From contig MHRM01000012.1 in NCBI GenBank assembly GCA_001822575.1, positions 47,665 to 60,397 of the forward strand: a DNA stretch of 12,733 nt, in the 5' to 3' direction. The DNA comes from Candidatus Taylorbacteria bacterium RIFCSPHIGHO2_02_FULL_44_12. Its GTDB lineage: Bacteria > Patescibacteriota > Minisyncoccia > Phycocordibacterales > PALSA-1337. The notes beneath the pieces were generated by a model. That model worked only from the letters and a program-made list of their open reading frames with translations. It was not told where the DNA came from and did not search any database. Every line of letters starts with the position of its first letter. Position 1 is the first letter of the stretch. Shown here in pieces: positions 1-6,405 of this stretch. A program made the position numbers and the translations under genes.

Positions 1-997
1 TTTCATTGCGTAGAATGACTTCCGGAGCGTTTATTTCCTTGAGCTTCAACAAGCGATTGTTGCGATTGATCACTCGACGATACAGATCGTTGACATCAGA
101 AGTGGCATAACGGCCGCCTTCTAGAGCCACCATCGGCCGAAGTCCCGGCGGGATTACCGGAATCCGTGTCAGGAACATCCATTCCGGCCGTTGTTTGGAT
201 TTGATCATTTGCTTGACCAGAGATATCCGCTTTTTCAATTTCTCGCGATCGGCCGAACCGGCTTCTTGGATATATTTCTCTAGTTCAATCTTCAGTTTGG
301 GCAAATCAATCTTCTTCAAGATATCGTATATAGTTTCAGCGCCGATAGCGGCTTCAAATATTGAACCGTATTTCATGGCGTATTTGTGATAGGTGGCTTC
401 ATCCATAACCATCCCATCATTCAAACTTTCAATCTCTTTCCTGGCATTGACGACCAATTCCTTGAGGGCTTCCTTGGTCTTTTCATCGTTAGCAGTCTTG
501 ACTTTGTTCTTGTATTCTCCATCAAGTTCTTTCAAGAATTTGCTCTTTTCTTCCTGGTGTACTTTGGTGACTATGTATCCGGCAAAGTAGACCACCTTTT
601 CAAGATCGGAGGAGCTCATGCCTAGAATAAGACCGATCCGAGAAGGGACACTGCGCAGGAACCAGACATGGGAGACCGGCGTAGCCAACTCTATATGTCC
701 CATCCGTTCGCGGCGGACTATAGAACGAGTGATCTCCACTCCGCACTTTTCGCACACTATGCCCTTGTAGCGGATACCGCGGTATTTGCCACAATAACAC
801 TCATAATCCCTGTCCGGACCAAAGATCCGTTCGTCAAAGAGTCCGTTCTTCTCGGATCGTTGAGTGCGGTAGTTGATGGTCTCCGGCTTTGTGACTTCGC
901 CAGATGACCACTCCATGATCTTATCCGGCGAAGACAAGGTCAGTTTGACCATATCAAAATCCTGCGGCTCACTCATTTTGTTTTGTGTTATGGGCAT
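1..997 (-). CDS. rpoC: DNA-directed RNA polymerase subunit beta', N-terminal part (runs off the window)
   Basis: This is the beta' subunit of RNA polymerase, cut by the left edge after 332 codons. The N-terminal zinc-binding domain is visible: C67 and C69 (ECYCGKYRG) followed by C82 and C85 (VCEKCGVE), then the conserved RRERMGHIELATPVSHVWF stretch. The clamp/lid region follows, ending near the RPMVALEGGRYATSDVND and YRRVINRNNRL motifs typical of beta' before the catalytic NADFDGD loop, which lies outside the window. I chose the ATG at 997, 10 nt after the rpoB stop. An in-frame ATG at 976 would remove 7 residues. A GAGGAA stretch inside the last rpoB codons lies about 13 nt before the 997 start, so initiation is probably coupled to rpoB translation. 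It is certainly co-transcribed with rpoB. The identity is very secure; the exact start is less so. Confidence 0.97.
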   Translation of the reverse strand, partial: MPITQNKMSEPQDFDMVKLTLSSPDKIMEWSSGEVTKPETINYRTQRSEKNGLFDERIFGPDRDYECYCGKYRGIRYKGIVCEKCGVEITRSIVRRERMGHIELATPVSHVWFLRSVPSRIGLILGMSSSDLEKVVYFAGYIVTKVHQEEKSKFLKELDGEYKNKVKTANDEKTKEALKELVVNARKEIESLNDGMVMDEATYHKYAMKYGSIFEAAIGAETIYDILKKIDLPKLKIELEKYIQEAGSADREKLKKRISLVKQMIKSKQRPEWMFLTRIPVIPPGLRPMVALEGGRYATSDVNDLYRRVINRNNRLLKLKEINAPEVILRNE

Positions 998-1007
998 ATA
1001 TTAATTA

Positions 1008-4000
1008 TTATTCCTCGTCAGCCGGCGGTTTCTTCTTGACCAGTTCCACATTCAAGGCCAAACCTCGTAGAGTTTTCAGAAGTACATTGAATGAAGCCGG
1101 CAGATTTGGCGGACGCATCTTCTCACCCTTGACGATGGCGTCAAATGTTTGGGACCTGCCGACGATATCGTCCGATTTGACCGTCAAGATCTCGCGCAAG
1201 GTGTGAGCGGCCCCATGACCGAGAAGAGCCCAAACTTCCATCTCCCCAAAACGCTGACCTCCGCCTTGGGCTTTGCCGCCCAAAGGCTGTTGAGTGATAA
1301 GCGAATACGGACCAATGGAACGCATATGAATCTTATCTTCAACCATATGATGCAGTTTCATGATGTACATATAACCAACGGCAATCGGTTTGTCAAAATG
1401 TTCTCCAGTCCGACCGTCTCGCAATTCCATCTTGCCGGAAGTATCGTGACCGGCTTTCCGAAGTTCTTCTTTGATCTCGGCATCAGTGGCTCCGGCAAAT
1501 GGCGGGACGATGGCTTGATAGCCCAAAGTATTGGCGGCCAAACCGAGATGCAATTCTAGAATTTGGCCCAGATTCATACGAGAAGGCACTCCCAAGGGAG
1601 TCAAAATGACATCAATAGGCGTGCCGTCCTCCATGTAAGGCATATCTTCTTCAGGTAAAATGCGGGATATTACGCCCTTGTTGCCATGACGGCCGGCCAT
1701 TTTGTCTCCAACGGAAACATTGCGCACCTGGGCTACTTCTATGTAGATCTTTTTGATGATCCCAGATTCCAACTTATCGCCTTTTTCCCGGGAAAACACT
1801 TTGACCGATATAATGCGGCCGCGTTTACCATTTTCCATTCGCTTTGAAGTATCCTTCACGTCGCGGGCTTTTTCTCCGAAAATAGAACGAAGGAGACGCT
1901 CTTCTGGAGTCAGTTGGGTCTCCCCTTTGGGACAAATCTTGCCCACCAATATATCTCCCGGCCGGACTTCGGCGCCGATACGAACAATTCCTTCTTCGGT
2001 TAGATTCTTCAATTTGGCTTCTCCGACATTGGGAATATCACAAGTAGTCACCTCTGGCCCCAGCTTGGTGTCTCGGACATTGACGACAAATTCTTCTATA
2101 TGGACAGAGCTCCATTTGGAATTTTTGACCACTCGCTCGGATAATATGATGGCATCTTCATAGTTGGAACCAGACCAGGACATAAAAGCCACCAAGGCGT
2201 TGTGGCCTAGAGGAATCTCGCCGTGATCGGAAGTGGAAGTGTCGGCAATAATATCTCCTTTCTTGACCTTGTCGCCAACAGATACGATCGGCCGCTGATG
2301 AAAAGCCGTAAAACCGTTGGTCCGCGAGAACAACACCAAACGATATTCATGTTTTTTGCCTTTGCCTGAAGCTGGAACTTTGGCAGACTCAAAGACTATC
2401 CTCTTGGCATCCACATGAGTGATCGTGCCATCTTCTGGAACAACTACTACTCTACCGGTATCAATAACAGCTTTCCTTTCTATTCCAGTAGCCACAAAAG
2501 GAGCTTCTGGCACCAAACAAGGCGTAGCTTGTCTTTGCATATTTGAGCCCATCAAAGCTCGATTGGCATCATCATGATTGAGAAAAGGGATAAGTGAAGT
2601 AGCTATGGAAAAGGCTTGATTGCTGGCCACATCAATAAAATCAACATCGTGTTTTTTGGCCATGATCGGTTTTCCGTTGATTCGGACTTCTATATCATCC
2701 TCCACGATGTCACCATCATCATCATAAGCCGTGGCCGCATGGGCGATCCGATAATTTTCCTCTTCCAAAGCATTGAGATAAACAATCTCCTTAGTGACAA
2801 CTCCATTTTTGACTCTGACATAAGGAGTTTCTATCATCCCAAAATCATTGATCCTGGCATATGTGGTCAATCGCAAAACCAAACCGATATTAGGTCCTTC
2901 GGGAGTGTGAATAGGACAAAGGCGGCCATAGTGAGACGGATGAACATCGCGGACTTCAAATCCGGCCCGTTCGCGGGAGAGCCCACCCGGACCAAGAGCC
3001 GTTAGAGTTCGGAGATTTTCTATCTCTCCCAAAACATTGACCTGCTCCATGAACTGCGACAACTGGTTGGCGGTGAAAAATTCTTTGATCCTGGCCTGCA
3101 AAGGTCGGGGATAGATGAATGAAATCGGCATGGTCACATCGGGCTCAACCGTTGACATTTTGTCTTGAATGTTTCTTTTCATTTGGGTTAATCCGAGACG
3201 GATGCGTTGCTCCAGAAGCTCGCCGACATAGCGGACCCTTCGCGAACCGAGATGGTCTATATCATCGGCCTGCATGTCCGGATTGATACTCAAAGTGACG
3301 ATATGAGTGATAGTCGTAACCACATCCGCCAAAGACAGCGTTCGACGATCCAAAGCTTTTTCATCCATAGCCCCACCAAAGCGTTTGTTGAAACGAAAAC
3401 GGCCAACCCGAGATATATCATATCGTTCGGGACTCAATAGAGTCTGGATAAAGTTTCGGGCATTGTCAGGGGTAGCCAGATCGCCATCGCGCAGACGCTT
3501 GTGAAGCTCTATATAGGCCTCTTCTACGGTCTTGGCATGATCCTTGGCCAGAGTGGAAAGGACAGCCTTGCGAGCATCGGCATCACTCTCAAAGAGAGAG
3601 CTAATCTTCTCATTTGTATCTGCCCCCAACACACGCAAAAGACAAGTGACGGGAAATTTCCTTTTGCGATCAATCCGACAATAAAGAGTGCCGTCCACAT
3701 CCGTCTCTATCTCCATCCATACCCCCCGAGCTGGAATAATCTTGGCCCCAAAATTATTCTTGCCCTTGACTTCGGTTGAAGTAAAAAATATCCCGAATGA
3801 GCGAGCCAACTGCGGCACGATCACGCGCTCCACCCCATTGATGATAAAAGTGCCATGATCGGTCATCAACGGCAGATCGGCCAAGAACATCTCTTGTTCT
3901 TTGACGACATTGAGAGATTTGTTTTTCAGAGTAACGACAACCTTGATCTGGCCTTCATAGTTGAGCTTATTGATCTTGGCGTAGTGTTCGTCGTATTTGG

Positions 4001-4214
4001 GACGGATCAGATCCACGGCTCCGAAAGATAGTTCAAATTTCTTCTCGGCATAATCCTTTATGGATGAAAATTCTTTGAGAAGATTTGGCAGACCCTTTTC
4101 AACCAAATCGGCAAAAGAAACTAATTGTGACTCTACCATCTGGGGCATTTCCGCCAGAGGTTTTTTATATCGGCTGAAATACTTTTTGGGACGAGTAGGT
4201 GAATTGGTATTCAT
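1008..4214 (-). CDS. rpoB: DNA-directed RNA polymerase subunit beta
   Basis: This is the beta subunit, 1068 residues, compared with about 1342 in E. coli and 1193 in B. subtilis; the large lineage-specific insertions are missing. The order of landmarks is normal: N-terminal lobe with MTDHGTFIINGVERVIVPQL near 117-136, rifampicin region at about 381-407, the ALGPGGLSRERAGFEVRDVH stretch directly after it, the active-centre segment with VGDKMAGRHGNKGVISRILP near residues 836-855, and the C-terminal TQQPLGGKAQGGGQRFGEME clamp anchor near 975-995. The start ATG at 4214 gives MNTNSPTRPKKYFSRY. An AGGA lies some 16 nt upstream of it, too far for an ordinary Shine-Dalgarno site. rplJ/rplL, which usually precede rpoB, are absent; trmD lies upstream across a 431-nt gap that holds an inverted repeat, a weak promoter candidate and a terminator-like hairpin. 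Several rifampicin-contact positions are non-standard (see findings). Confidence 0.98.
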   Translation of the reverse strand: MNTNSPTRPKKYFSRYKKPLAEMPQMVESQLVSFADLVEKGLPNLLKEFSSIKDYAEKKFELSFGAVDLIRPKYDEHYAKINKLNYEGQIKVVVTLKNKSLNVVKEQEMFLADLPLMTDHGTFIINGVERVIVPQLARSFGIFFTSTEVKGKNNFGAKIIPARGVWMEIETDVDGTLYCRIDRKRKFPVTCLLRVLGADTNEKISSLFESDADARKAVLSTLAKDHAKTVEEAYIELHKRLRDGDLATPDNARNFIQTLLSPERYDISRVGRFRFNKRFGGAMDEKALDRRTLSLADVVTTITHIVTLSINPDMQADDIDHLGSRRVRYVGELLEQRIRLGLTQMKRNIQDKMSTVEPDVTMPISFIYPRPLQARIKEFFTANQLSQFMEQVNVLGEIENLRTLTALGPGGLSRERAGFEVRDVHPSHYGRLCPIHTPEGPNIGLVLRLTTYARINDFGMIETPYVRVKNGVVTKEIVYLNALEEENYRIAHAATAYDDDGDIVEDDIEVRINGKPIMAKKHDVDFIDVASNQAFSIATSLIPFLNHDDANRALMGSNMQRQATPCLVPEAPFVATGIERKAVIDTGRVVVVPEDGTITHVDAKRIVFESAKVPASGKGKKHEYRLVLFSRTNGFTAFHQRPIVSVGDKVKKGDIIADTSTSDHGEIPLGHNALVAFMSWSGSNYEDAIILSERVVKNSKWSSVHIEEFVVNVRDTKLGPEVTTCDIPNVGEAKLKNLTEEGIVRIGAEVRPGDILVGKICPKGETQLTPEERLLRSIFGEKARDVKDTSKRMENGKRGRIISVKVFSREKGDKLESGIIKKIYIEVAQVRNVSVGDKMAGRHGNKGVISRILPEEDMPYMEDGTPIDVILTPLGVPSRMNLGQILELHLGLAANTLGYQAIVPPFAGATDAEIKEELRKAGHDTSGKMELRDGRTGEHFDKPIAVGYMYIMKLHHMVEDKIHMRSIGPYSLITQQPLGGKAQGGGQRFGEMEVWALLGHGAAHTLREILTVKSDDIVGRSQTFDAIVKGEKMRPPNLPASFNVLLKTLRGLALNVELVKKKPPADEE

Positions 4215-4265
4215 TATTATTTAAATTATTCCTATAACTCAAACCAAAAGACGGAGACCCAACGC

Positions 4266-4298
4266 AAAAACGGCCCCTTTCAAAATTGAAAGGCGGTC
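4266..4298 (-). terminator. Terminator-like hairpin in the rpoB leader
   Basis: On the minus strand a stem CCTTTCA/TGAAAGG (4276-4282 with 4287-4293) can be extended by GC-rich flanks and is followed by GCCG and five T residues (4266-4270). It ends about 50 nt before the rpoB ATG. It could end transcripts arriving from trmD, or act as an attenuator if rpoBC is started from the candidate promoter upstream. Which of the two applies cannot be told from sequence. Confidence 0.5.
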
Positions 4299-4404
4299 AT
4301 TCTATAAATAATGTCACTTTGTGGATTTCACGGATAGGGCCGATATTGAGGACGGGCCTATAATCCTCCGCTCTGGGCAGAACTCAATCTGCGAAGTTAG
4401 GCTA

Positions 4405-4432
4405 ACGCTAACAGAGACAGTAATTAAGTCAA
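4405..4432 (-). promoter_or_regulatory. Candidate promoter for rpoBC
   Basis: On the minus strand TTGACT (4432-4427), a 16-nt spacer and TAGCGT (4410-4405) preceded by TG form an extended -10 pattern. The same TG-T-TAG arrangement occurs at the rpsP and khpA promoter candidates. The -10 hexamer is weak (TAGCGT). A 12-bp perfect palindrome (4428-4439, GTCAATATTGAC) overlaps the -35 box and could be an operator. The predicted leader to rpoB would be about 180 nt; it contains an imperfect stem ATAGGGCC/GGGCCTAT around 4335-4361 and the terminator-like hairpin. Confidence 0.3.
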
Positions 4433-4475
4433 TATTGACATATTCTTACAGTTATCGTTTGATCGCGAGTGAGTC

Positions 4476-4654
4476 AGAGCATAGTAGTCCGCTTTTCCAG
4501 CCCTGCGTGACTCGCGTCGGACGATTGTAAGTTTTGCTCGGCTTGGAGTATCAAGATATTATCTTGTCCATATCAAAAGCCTCACAAAAACCAAATAATC
4601 GTCAAACGACGCTCAAACAAGTACTCGGACTGGAAAAGCGGACTACTATGCTCT
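4476..4654. repeat. Long inverted-repeat element overlapping the trmD 3' end
   Basis: Perfect 25-bp inverted arms (4476-4500 and 4630-4654) enclose about 129 nt that also pair with each other: GCGTCG with CGACGC (4514-4519/4607-4612), GACGATT with AATCGTC (4520-4526/4597-4603), GGCTT with AAGCC (4540-4544/4577-4581), and an apical CAAGAT/ATCTTG hairpin (4552-4566). The whole could fold as one long interrupted stem-loop. The right arm contains the last two codons and the TAG stop of trmD. I see no open frame that looks coding and no T-run that would make it a simple terminator. Its inner sequence does not match the 5780 and 8218 elements, so it is probably a different family. Confidence 0.8.
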
Positions 4655-5329
4655 ACCTTCTCTCTTCTTCTCTTTCCAGGATTCTATCTTGGCATGGTGT
4701 CCTGAAAGTAATATCTTTGGAACCCGATATTTCTTGCCTTTGTAGACGATAATTTCCGGGCGAGTGTAGACTAGGGGACTAGCGATACGAGACTCTTCAA
4801 GAGAAGCATCATCCCCCAAAGCTCCACTGATGCGACGAGTTACAGCGTCAATAGTGATAAGAGCTGGCAATTCCCCACCAGTCAAAACATACGGGCCTGC
4901 GGATATATCTACCATAGGAAATATTTTTTTGACCCTAGCATCTATTCCCTCATAGCGCCCGCAAACAAGGACAATATCGGTATATTTTTTCATGGAATCG
5001 GCAATAGTATTGTTGAACTGCTTGCCTGATGGAGTGAAAAAAAAGATTTTTATTTTGGCACCTTTGATCCGCCCAATAATCTTCTCTATTGCTCTGACGA
5101 CCGGCATAGCTTCCATGACCATTCCGGGACCACCACCATAAGGACGACTATCAATCCGGCGGTCTTCATATGAGAGTCTTTTGTTCCTCTTGGAAGATAC
5201 AGCGAAGTCACGCGGATTGTAATATTTGACCGCAATCAATTTATTTTTTCGAGCCCGGCCGATAATGGAACTATTCAGATATGGCTCTAGAGTCTCCGGG
5301 AACAGACTTATCAGATGAAAAGTTATCAT
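4646..5329 (-). CDS. trmD: tRNA (guanine-N1-)-methyltransferase TrmD
   Basis: This is the SPOUT-class enzyme that makes m1G37 in tRNAs using S-adenosylmethionine, preventing +1 frameshifting. The family motifs are all present: MITFHLISLFPE at the N-terminus, RPYGGGPGMVM at 62-72, VCGRYEGID at 122-130, and the trefoil-knot segment YVLTGGELPAL at 147-157, followed by IDAVTR, the YTRPE motif and LLSGHHAKI. It has 227 residues against about 245-255 in E. coli and related enzymes; it stops just after SGHHAKIESW, so the end of the C-terminal domain is missing. At the place of the usual catalytic Asp of the linker (EDS in E. coli) it has E179 in EES. It overlaps khpA by one base (TGATG), which suggests translational coupling. 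The last two codons and the stop lie in the arm of the inverted repeat at 4476-4654. The neighbours rimM and rplS of the common rpsP-rimM-trmD-rplS cluster are absent. Confidence 0.96.
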   Translation of the reverse strand: MITFHLISLFPETLEPYLNSSIIGRARKNKLIAVKYYNPRDFAVSSKRNKRLSYEDRRIDSRPYGGGPGMVMEAMPVVRAIEKIIGRIKGAKIKIFFFTPSGKQFNNTIADSMKKYTDIVLVCGRYEGIDARVKKIFPMVDISAGPYVLTGGELPALITIDAVTRRISGALGDDASLEESRIASPLVYTRPEIIVYKGKKYRVPKILLSGHHAKIESWKEKKREGRA

Positions 5330-5658
5330 CAGACAAACTTGAGATCGGCCATAGCTTCGTCAACGGTCTTTGAAGCCGCAGATGGGGCCGTCCTTTCGGA
5401 GGACTTTAGTCCGCCGACTGGTTCATTGATCTTGAGATTGACTCTGCTATTGTTCTTCATCCCGACCACTCGCAAAAGAGTTCGGATAGCTTTTGCGGTA
5501 TTGCCCTGTCTGCCAATAATAGTACCCATGTCGGCGGCGGAAACCTCTAGGGTCAGAAGAACTCCCATCTCATCAACCCCGCGGACGATTTTGATTTGCT
5601 CTGGGTTGGCCGTAAGAGCCTTGATAACATATTCCAAAAACTGCTGGTCTGGATTCAT
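5329..5658 (-). CDS. khpA: KH-domain RNA-binding protein, KhpA (YlqC) type
   Basis: The 109-residue protein is a single type II KH domain: an N-terminal helix (QQFLEYVIKAL), a beta strand (IKIVRGVD), and the nucleic-acid-binding GxxG loop in TIIGRQGNTAKAIRTLL at about residues 46-62. A short Ser/Ala-rich tail follows. KhpA proteins bind RNA broadly, with roles in ribosome assembly or small-RNA function in Gram-positives. Its position just before trmD, with rpsP upstream, is the classic location of this family, and its stop overlaps the trmD start. The start ATG at 5658 gives MNPDQQFLEY; there is no clear Shine-Dalgarno site ahead of it. The gene is separated from rpsP by about 300 nt holding a structured repeat and a candidate promoter. 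Confidence 0.9.
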   Translation of the reverse strand: MNPDQQFLEYVIKALTANPEQIKIVRGVDEMGVLLTLEVSAADMGTIIGRQGNTAKAIRTLLRVVGMKNNSRVNLKINEPVGGLKSSERTAPSAASKTVDEAMADLKFV

Positions 5659-5708
5659 AATCGTAAGAGATAACTATTTTTTTAATAAAACAACTTCTAT
5701 TAGACAAT

Positions 5709-5736
5709 AGTCTAACAGATGGTGGATGTGCGTCAA
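5709..5736 (-). promoter_or_regulatory. Candidate promoter for khpA-trmD
   Basis: On the minus strand TTGACG (5736-5731), a 16-nt spacer and TAGACT (5714-5709) preceded by TG make an extended -10 promoter pattern. The predicted transcript start is about 45 nt before the khpA ATG. The -10 box is part of a small inverted repeat TTAGAC/GTCTAA (5700-5705/5710-5715). The rest of the 5659-5779 stretch is AT-rich and shows nothing else I can name. Confidence 0.4.
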
Positions 5737-5779
5737 CTTTGTGTTTGGTTAATCTTTGAGAACAATATTCATTTTACCT

Positions 5780-5944
5780 GAGAACACAGTAATTTCCTCC
5801 GCCAGACACGGGTTGATCTCGTCGCTCTCTACAGAGACTAGCGACGAGATCACCCTATTTCTCGCCGCCGCAAGGAATGGGTAGGATTACAATGTATGTG
5901 CGGCGGCTCCGAAGATGTCTGGCGAAGAAAATTACTGTGTTCTC
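5780..5944 (-). repeat. Structured palindromic element, three-way-junction family, copy 1
   Basis: The element lies 12 nt after the rpsP stop. In minus-strand sense it has an outer stem of 29 positions (5944-5916 with 5808-5780) with 27 Watson-Crick pairs; the two exceptions (5796/5928 and 5799/5925) are G-U pairs if read as minus-strand RNA. Inside are helix P2, GCCGCCGCA with TGCGGCGGC (5907-5899 with 5872-5864), and helix P3, a perfect 12-bp stem (5851-5840 with 5826-5815) that contains a TCTC/GAGA tip. Two blocks match the element at 8218-8384: 5915-5890 (23 of 26 positions) and 5845-5809 (34 of 37). It could be transcribed as the 3' end of the rpsP mRNA. There is no T-run, so it is not a standard intrinsic terminator. 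Confidence 0.85.
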
Positions 5945-5956
5945 GGAAATTGATAT

Positions 5957-6343
5957 CTAGGCCACGACTTTATCATTTGTAATTGGTTCACTTGCGGGAA
6001 CAGGTTCGCTTGATGGAACTTCGGTAGGAACTGGTTCTGGAGCTTTGACTTCTTCTTTCTTGGTGAATGTCTTTTTTGGTAAAGCGTTTTTCTTCTTGCC
6101 TTCAATAATCTTTGTTGATACCAAAAAATTGTGAAGGGTCAGAGAAACTCCGGCCCCTTTGGAGATCCAGTATCGCAAACGGTCGGCGTCTACTTGCTCT
6201 GCTTTGTTTTGCAAGCGTGTGTCATACCAGCCGAGGTTTTCCAGATATTTTCCGCTTTTGGGCCCATTTTTGGATTCGGTCAAGACCACCCGAAATGTCG
6301 GTTCATGTTTGCGACCAGTTCTTTGCAGTCTTATGGTGAGCAT
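5957..6343 (-). CDS. rpsP: 30S ribosomal protein bS16
   Basis: The first 80 or so residues are a normal bS16: MLTIRLQRTGRKHEPTFRVV, the LGWYDTR motif and the DRLRYWISKGAGVSLTLHNFL segment. Full length is 128 residues, against about 82 in E. coli. The extra part is a C-terminal tail from about residue 84, first Lys-rich (GKKKNALPKKTFTKKEEVK) and then a low-complexity Pro/Glu/Val stretch, probably disordered. Tails of this kind are common on bS16 in some lineages. The start ATG at 6343 sits exactly where transcription is predicted to begin from its own promoter, so the mRNA would be leaderless. Downstream come a structured repeat, khpA and trmD, the usual neighbours. Confidence 0.97.
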   Translation of the reverse strand: MLTIRLQRTGRKHEPTFRVVLTESKNGPKSGKYLENLGWYDTRLQNKAEQVDADRLRYWISKGAGVSLTLHNFLVSTKIIEGKKKNALPKKTFTKKEEVKAPEPVPTEVPSSEPVPASEPITNDKVVA

Positions 6344-6349
6344 TCAAGG

Positions 6350-6378
6350 ATACTAACAATACTAAATATAAAAAACAA
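6350..6378 (-). promoter_or_regulatory. Promoter of rpsP, predicted leaderless
   Basis: On the minus strand TTGTTT (6378-6373), a 17-nt spacer and TAGTAT (6355-6350) preceded by TGT form a good extended -10 promoter. Only six bases separate the -10 box from the rpsP ATG at 6343, so the transcript start falls on or next to the initiation codon. No Shine-Dalgarno site is possible in that arrangement. Confidence 0.65.
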
Positions 6379-6400
6379 GGAGAGCGAGGTCGGACCTCGC
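6370..6400 (-). terminator. Intrinsic terminator after the cysteine desulfurase gene
   Basis: A 7-bp GC-rich stem GCGAGGT/ACCTCGC (6400-6394 with 6390-6384, loop of three) lies just after the desulfurase stop on the minus strand. It is followed by TCTCCTTG and a run of six T. The T-run is set off from the stem by about 8 nt, so termination may be partial. The T-run also overlaps the -35 box of rpsP. Confidence 0.6.
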
Positions 6401-6405
6401 CCCTT

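Noticed and set aside
974..976. Internal ATG at 976 as the rpoC start
   Set aside because: It has no ribosome-binding site of its own, and the 997 start gives the tighter coupling to rpoB; it remains possible.
1149..3779. Plus-strand open frames of 77-136 codons inside rpoB
   Set aside because: They are antisense shadows of a clearly coding, highly conserved gene and show no family resemblance.
5315..5710. Plus-strand open frame of 131 codons opposite khpA
   Set aside because: Antisense to khpA, whose KH motif is certain; the opposite frame shows no recognisable domain.
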